34,322 bases of DNA, taken from assembly GCA_029577135.1 (NCBI GenBank), contig JARQPW010000025.1, forward strand, positions 1-34,322, read 5' to 3'. The notes beneath the pieces were generated by a model. That model was not told where the DNA came from and did no database searches. It saw only the letters and a program-made list of their open reading frames with translations. Source of the stretch: Acidimicrobiales bacterium (lineage in GTDB: Bacteria; Actinomycetota; Acidimicrobiia; Acidimicrobiales; MedAcidi-G1). Positions 32,192 to 34,322 of the stretch are shown here, piece by piece; the first letter of the stretch is position 1; each line of letters opens with the position of its first letter. The translations under genes and the position numbers were made by a program.

Positions 32192-33388
32192 TCAGGCCAG
32201 GCCGAGGAAGGACCGGACGTCGTCGATCCGGTCGGTCTGCTCCCACGGGAACCCGTCGCGTCCGAAGTGGCCGTACGCGGCCGTCGGCAGGTAGATCGCC
32301 TGCTTCAGGCCGAGGTCGCGGATAATCGCCGCAGGACGCAGGTCGAACACCTCGCTGATGCAGTCCGAGAGCCTCACCGGATCGACCGTTTCGGTCCCGA
32401 ACGTCTCGACCAGTACCGAAACCGGGCGGGCCATCCCGATGGCGTAGGCCACCTGGACCTCGCAACGACGGACTGCACCGGCGGCGACCAGGTTCTTGGC
32501 GACCCAGCGGGTGGCGTAGGCGCCCGAACGGTCCACCTTGCTGGGGTCCTTGCCCGAGAAGGCGCCGCCTCCGTGGCGGGCCATGCCGCCGTAGGTGTCG
32601 ACGATGATCTTGCGCCCGGTGAGGCCGGCGTCGCCGACCGGGCCACCGATCACGAACCGGCCAGTCGGGTTGACGTGGACCTCGTAGTCGTCGTCGGCGA
32701 ACTGCTCGGGGACGACCGGGGTGATGACCTGTTCGATCAGGTCCGGGCGGATCATGCGGTCGCGGTCGATTCCGGGGTTGTGCTGCGTCGAGACGAGCAC
32801 GGTCCTGAGCCGGACGGGCCGGTCGTCCTCGTACTCGAAGGTGACCTGGGTCTTGCCGTCGGGGCGCAGGTACGGGATGGTTCCCGCCTTGCGAACGCTT
32901 GCATGTCGCTCGGCCATGCGGTTCGCCAGGTGGATCGGCAACGGCATCAGGGCGTCGGTCTCGTCGGAGGCGTAGCCGAACATCATCCCCTGGTCGCCTG
33001 CGCCCTGGCGATCGAGGTCGTCCTCTTCGCCGGAGGCACCCGAACGGGTCTCCTCCGAGGCGTCGACGCCGCGGGCGATGTCGGTGGACTGGGCGTCGAG
33101 GGTGACCATGACGCCGCAGGTATCACCGTCGAAGCCGTAGTCCTCGCTGTCGTAGCCGATGCCCTTGATCGTCTCCCGCACGGTCGTGGGGATGTCGACG
33201 TAGCCGGCACACGTAACCTCGCCGGCCACGACGACCAGCCCGGTGGTCACGAGGGTCTCACAGGCCACCCGGCTCTCGGGGTCCTCGCCCAGCATGGCGT
33301 CGAGGATGGCGTCGGAGATCTGGTCGGCCATCTTGTCGGGATGGCCCTCGGTGACCGACTCCGAGGTGAAGGCCCAGTTCCTGCTCAA
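32192..33388 (-). CDS. metK: S-adenosylmethionine synthetase
   Basis: Makes SAM from methionine and ATP. The 398-residue protein has the signatures [32 protein letters not shown] and [19 protein letters not shown]. An acidic insert of about 20 residues precedes GAGDQG, as in other actinobacterial enzymes. The start is a TTG at 33388 that overlaps the coaBC stop (TTGA), which suggests expression depends on translation of coaBC. SAM from this enzyme feeds the methyltransferases in the window. Confidence 0.96.
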   Translation of the reverse strand: MSRNWAFTSESVTEGHPDKMADQISDAILDAMLGEDPESRVACETLVTTGLVVVAGEVTCAGYVDIPTTVRETIKGIGYDSEDYGFDGDTCGVMVTLDAQSTDIARGVDASEETRSGASGEEDDLDRQGAGDQGMMFGYASDETDALMPLPIHLANRMAERHASVRKAGTIPYLRPDGKTQVTFEYEDDRPVRLRTVLVSTQHNPGIDRDRMIRPDLIEQVITPVVPEQFADDDYEVHVNPTGRFVIGGPVGDAGLTGRKIIVDTYGGMARHGGGAFSGKDPSKVDRSGAYATRWVAKNLVAAGAVRRCEVQVAYAIGMARPVSVLVETFGTETVDPVRLSDCISEVFDLRPAAIIRDLGLKQAIYLPTAAYGHFGRDGFPWEQTDRIDDVRSFLGLA

Positions 33389-34322
33389 GAGTCCGTTCCC
33401 CCTCCGGCCCCTCGACGACGTCGGATGTCGATGGCGGCGTCGAGCACCGCACGGGCGACCTGTCGCTTGCCGGCCAGGGGAACCACGGCCTCGCCCCCGT
33501 CGGCGTCGAGCAGGACCACGGCGTTCGTGTCGTGGTCGAACCCGGTGTCCGGGGAGGTGACGTCGTTGGCGACGATGAGGTCGGCTCCCTTGGCGGTCAG
33601 CTTTGCCGCCGCATTCTGTCTCAGGTCGGTGGTCTCGGCCGCGAATCCGACGATCACCTGACCGGGCGTCCGTGTGCGACCCAGTTCGGCGAGGATGTCG
33701 GTGGTGGGCTCAAGGCGGATCTCGGGCGGGCCGTCGTCCTTCTTGATCTTCTGGTCGGCCACCTCGACCGGTCGAAAGTCTGCGACCGCCGCCGCCATGA
33801 AGACGTAGTCGGCGCCGGGTGCCAGGCGGCCGACGGCGCTGGCCATCTCTGCGGCCGTGTCGACGGCGATCACCTCGACTGCCGAGGTCTCGGGCGCATG
33901 CTGGGGAACGGTCGACACGCAGAGCACCTTGGCACCACGGGCCGCCGCCTCGGCGGCGAGGGCGTGGCCCTGCTTGCCCGACGAGCGGTTGCCGATGTAG
34001 CGGACGGGACAGATCGGCTCACGGGTGCCGCCGGCGGTCACCAGGACGGTCCGACCCTCGAGGTCGCGTCCGCCACCGGAGAGCACCCGCTCGAGGGCCT
34101 CGACAATCACCGTGGGTTCGGCGAGTCGTCCGGCTCCGACGTCGCCACCGGCGAGGCGCCCCTCGTCCGGGCCGACGATCTCGACGCCGCGGGCTGCCAG
34201 CACCTGGACGTTCTCCTGCACCGCCGGCTGTTCCCACATCTCGGTGTGCATGGCGGGGCAGACGATCACCGGTGCCCGGGTGGCGAGGAGCGTGGCGGTC
34301 AGGAGGTCGCCCGAGCGGCCCG
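33385..34322 (-). CDS. coaBC: Phosphopantothenoylcysteine decarboxylase/synthetase, 5' end missing
   Basis: Two consecutive steps of coenzyme A synthesis. The frame is open to the right edge, so the N-terminal part of the FMN-dependent CoaC domain is outside. Seen here are its end, with [20 protein letters not shown] and [16 protein letters not shown], and the full CoaB synthetase domain, with [33 protein letters not shown] and a C-terminal dimer part. The position where many homologues have a catalytic ACGD reads AGGD. The stop overlaps the metK start. Confidence 0.95.
   Translation of the reverse strand, partial: GRSGDLLTATLLATRAPVIVCPAMHTEMWEQPAVQENVQVLAARGVEIVGPDEGRLAGGDVGAGRLAEPTVIVEALERVLSGGGRDLEGRTVLVTAGGTREPICPVRYIGNRSSGKQGHALAAEAAARGAKVLCVSTVPQHAPETSAVEVIAVDTAAEMASAVGRLAPGADYVFMAAAVADFRPVEVADQKIKKDDGPPEIRLEPTTDILAELGRTRTPGQVIVGFAAETTDLRQNAAAKLTAKGADLIVANDVTSPDTGFDHDTNAVVLLDADGGEAVVPLAGKRQVARAVLDAAIDIRRRRGAGGGTDS

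Overview
This is a chromosomal core-genome segment from a high-GC actinomycete-type bacterium. The left edge holds most of a 16S rRNA gene on the minus strand. The rest is tightly packed housekeeping genes in the order familiar from Actinomycetota: infC-rpmI-rplT-rRNA methyltransferase-pheS-pheT-(qor)-argCJBDFRGH, and coaBC-metK-priA with def-fmt-rsmB and ribD nearby. Start codons are often GTG, 4-base start/stop overlaps (ATGA, GTGA, TTGA) are common, the class A PBP carries PASTA domains, and PriA lacks helicase motifs. All of this fits Actinomycetota. Acidimicrobiia is my best guess, but only as an inference: a 16S search would settle it. I see no phage, transposon, CRISPR array, tRNA or defence locus.

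Layout. 1-1298: 16S rRNA (minus, 3' end off the window), with a 549-bp leader holding a boxA antitermination site, a boxB-like hairpin and two tandem promoters. 1848-3137: tyrS (minus). 3235-6305: a penicillin-binding protein with a lipobox, then a small membrane protein (plus). 6302-15631: the arginine operon argCJBDFRGH followed by a thioesterase and a Nudix hydrolase, all minus and driven from one leaderless promoter before argC that lies inside two dyads, the likely ArgR operator. 15698-16669: quinone-oxidoreductase-like MDR protein. 16715-22377: infC-rpmI-rplT-rRNA methyltransferase-pheS-pheT (minus), with a roughly 280-nt structured infC leader. 22757-23230: DUF1844-like protein, divergent from infC. 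23256-25712: hisG, ribD and a MogA/MoaB-like gene (minus). 25772-26566: dienelactone-hydrolase-like protein (plus). 26573-29102: def-fmt-rsmB (minus). 29127-30301: an RsmC-like and a TrmH-like methyltransferase (plus). 30328-34322: coaBC (partial)-metK-priA (minus).

How the genes work together. The window combines translation (16S, TyrRS, PheRS, IF3, L35, L20, formyltransferase, deformylase and four RNA methyltransferases), complete arginine synthesis from N-acetylglutamate, cell-wall synthesis and cofactor steps (riboflavin, molybdopterin, CoA, SAM). No clear new biological system is visible. The most interesting layer is regulatory. Seven transcription-unit starts have a TANNNT -10 box 6-7 nt before the start codon, which suggests leaderless mRNAs. 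Two divergent pairs have overlapping -10 boxes. The infC start appears to be a non-canonical ATA overlapped by the stop of an 8-codon upstream ORF, behind an attenuator-like hairpin.
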